Assembly (NCBI GenBank): GCA_030562195.1
Contig: CM060202.1
Span: 11,408,001-11,472,000 of the forward strand
Origin: Nipponacmea schrenckii
Lineage: Eukaryota > Mollusca > Gastropoda > Lottiidae
Reading direction: 5' to 3'
DNA length: 64,000 nt
The stretch's first letter is position 1; every line of letters starts with the position of its first letter. A model generated the notes under the pieces. It did not search any database. It saw nothing but the letters and a program-made list of their open reading frames with translations, and was not told the origin of the DNA. The position numbers were made by a program, and so were the translations under genes. This document shows, piece after piece, positions 62,497 to 64,000 of the stretch.

Positions 62497-64000
62497 TTAA
62501 AATGGCAGTTAACCCCAGGATTAACCCTAGGGTTAACCCTAGCTAACCCCAAGTCTTAAACCTAAGTCTGCGTGGCCCTGTGGTTTGCGTTCTTGCCCGG
62601 CAACTTTGGGGTCGTGGGTTCGAATCCCAGTGAAAGAATTTTTGAAAATTCTTTTTTTTTCAAGTCTAGCACTGTCTTTTCTATTAGTTTAAGTATACAA
62701 AACAGGTCAGTATAAAAAAAGTAAGCCTGAAAAAAGCTAACCCTAATTTCCTTTGCCATATTTTAACCCACTATGAGCCACTCGCCAGAAGGGTATAACA
62801 TGTTTTGGGGGCCAATTTAAGCTCCTGTGGTAGTTTGTTCCCAACGAATTTGTGTTGAGAAGATGCGCAACGAAGTGCCCTTTCATTTGGTATGCGGAAA
62901 CCATGTCTTTGAGCAAGCCTTGACCCTTTCCTGAGCTAACCCTAATTTGCTTTCTTAAAATGGCAGTTAACCCCAGGATTAACCCTAGGGTTAACCCTAG
63001 CTAACCCCAAGTCGTAACCCTAGGTCTGCGTGGCCCTGTGGTTTGCGTTCTTGCCCGGCAACTTTGGGGTCGTGGGTTCGAAAATTTTTTTTTTTTTCAA
63101 GTCTAGCACTGTCTTTCTATTAGATTAAGTATACAAAACAGTATAAAAAAGTAAGCCTGAAAAAAGCTAACCCTATTTGCCTTTGCCATATTTTAACCCA
63201 CTATGAGCCACTCGCCAGAAGGGTATAACATGTTTTGGGGGCCATTTTAAGCTCCTGTTGTAGTTTGTTCCCAACGAATTTGTGTTGAGAAGATGCGCAA
63301 AGAAGTACTCTTTCATTTGGTATGCGGAAACAATATCTTTGAGCAAGCCTTGACCCTTTCCTGAGCTAACCCTAATTTGCTTTCTTAAAATGGCAGTTAA
63401 CCCCAGGATTAACCCTAGGGTTAACCCTAGCTAACCCCAAGTCGTAACCCTAGGTCTGCGTGGCCCTGTGGTTTGCTTTCTTGACCCCGGCAAATTTTGG
63501 GTCGTGGGTTTGAATCCCAGTGAAAGAATTTTTGAAAATTCTTTTTTTTTTTCAAGTCTAGCACTGTCTTTTCTATTAGTTTAAGTATACAAAACAGGTC
63601 AGTATAAAAAAGTAAGCCTAAAAAAAGCTAACCCTAATTGCCTTTGTCATATTTTAACCCACTATGAGCCACTCGCCAAAAGGGTATAACATGTTTTGGG
63701 GTCCATTTTAAGCTCCTGAGGCATTTTGTTCGCAACGAATTTGTGTGGAGAAGATGCGCAACGACGTGCCCTTTCGTTTGGTATGCGGAAACCATATTTC
63801 TGAACAAGCCTTGACCCTGTCCTGAGCTAACCCTAATTTGCTTTCTTAAAATGGCAGTTAACCCTAGGGTTAACCCTAGCTAACCCCAAGTCGTAACCCT
63901 AGGTCTGCGTGGCCCTATGGTCTGCGTTTTTGCTCGGCAACTTTGGGGTCGTGGGTTCGAATCCCAGTCAAAGAATTTTTGAAAATTCTTTTTTTTTTTT
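62497..64000 (+). repeat. tRNA-headed satellite array, block 6
   Basis: About three and a half monomers continue to the window end (B boxes near 62623, a truncated one at about 63078, a mutated gggtttgaatccc at about 63506, and one near 63956). The array runs off the window at its T-run. Confidence 0.9.

Overview
This is an AT-rich metazoan nuclear contig. It has spliced genes with GT-AG introns and abundant transposon debris. The SINEs, the LINEs of L1/Tx1-like type, the Harbinger element and the gene structures fit a marine lophotrochozoan, most likely a mollusc. That assignment is an inference, because no species-diagnostic gene is present.

Only two host genes can be assembled with confidence. 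CFAP68 (C11orf1) lies on the + strand at 18963-19894, with three coding exons and 154 aa. Gamma-glutamyltransferase lies on the - strand at 30132-23852, with twelve coding exons whose phases all join, and 614 aa. The two genes converge tail to tail. A short coding exon near 11.5 kb (-) may start a third, unidentified gene. Most of 4.8-18.9 kb is non-coding with SINEs and minisatellites.

Region by region. 0.27-4.33 kb is a large imperfect inverted repeat. It encloses broken integrase-type fragments, a MITE with a tRNA-like core, and a very young LTR element whose only ORF carries two chromodomains. 4.47-4.81 kb holds strong hairpins. 7.9-8.3, 12.4-12.8 and 14.9-16.0 kb are minisatellites. 30.5-45.0 kb is an array of ~457-bp satellite monomers. 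Each monomer carries a tRNA-like head with A and B boxes, a T-run terminator and telomere-like palindromic TTAGGG motifs. Three insertions of one LINE family all have their poly(A) end at nearly the same site inside that head. 45506-46005 is a 500-N gap. 46.0-50.4 kb is a palindrome whose arms are satellite plus LTR and whose centre is a retroelement gag-pro fragment with a textbook -1 frameshift signal. 49.3-52.1 kb and 62.5-64.0 kb are more satellite. Between them, 52.1-62.5 kb is a near full-length second LINE (-) with ORF1 and ORF2. A TTAA-flanked piggyBac-like MITE and a 3.95-kb Harbinger transposon sit inside its ORF2, both precisely delimited.

The most unusual features are the tRNA-headed, telomere-motif satellite with its higher-order repeat and LINE target site, the dual-chromodomain LTR element, and the nested insertions whose empty sites can be read directly from the sequence.
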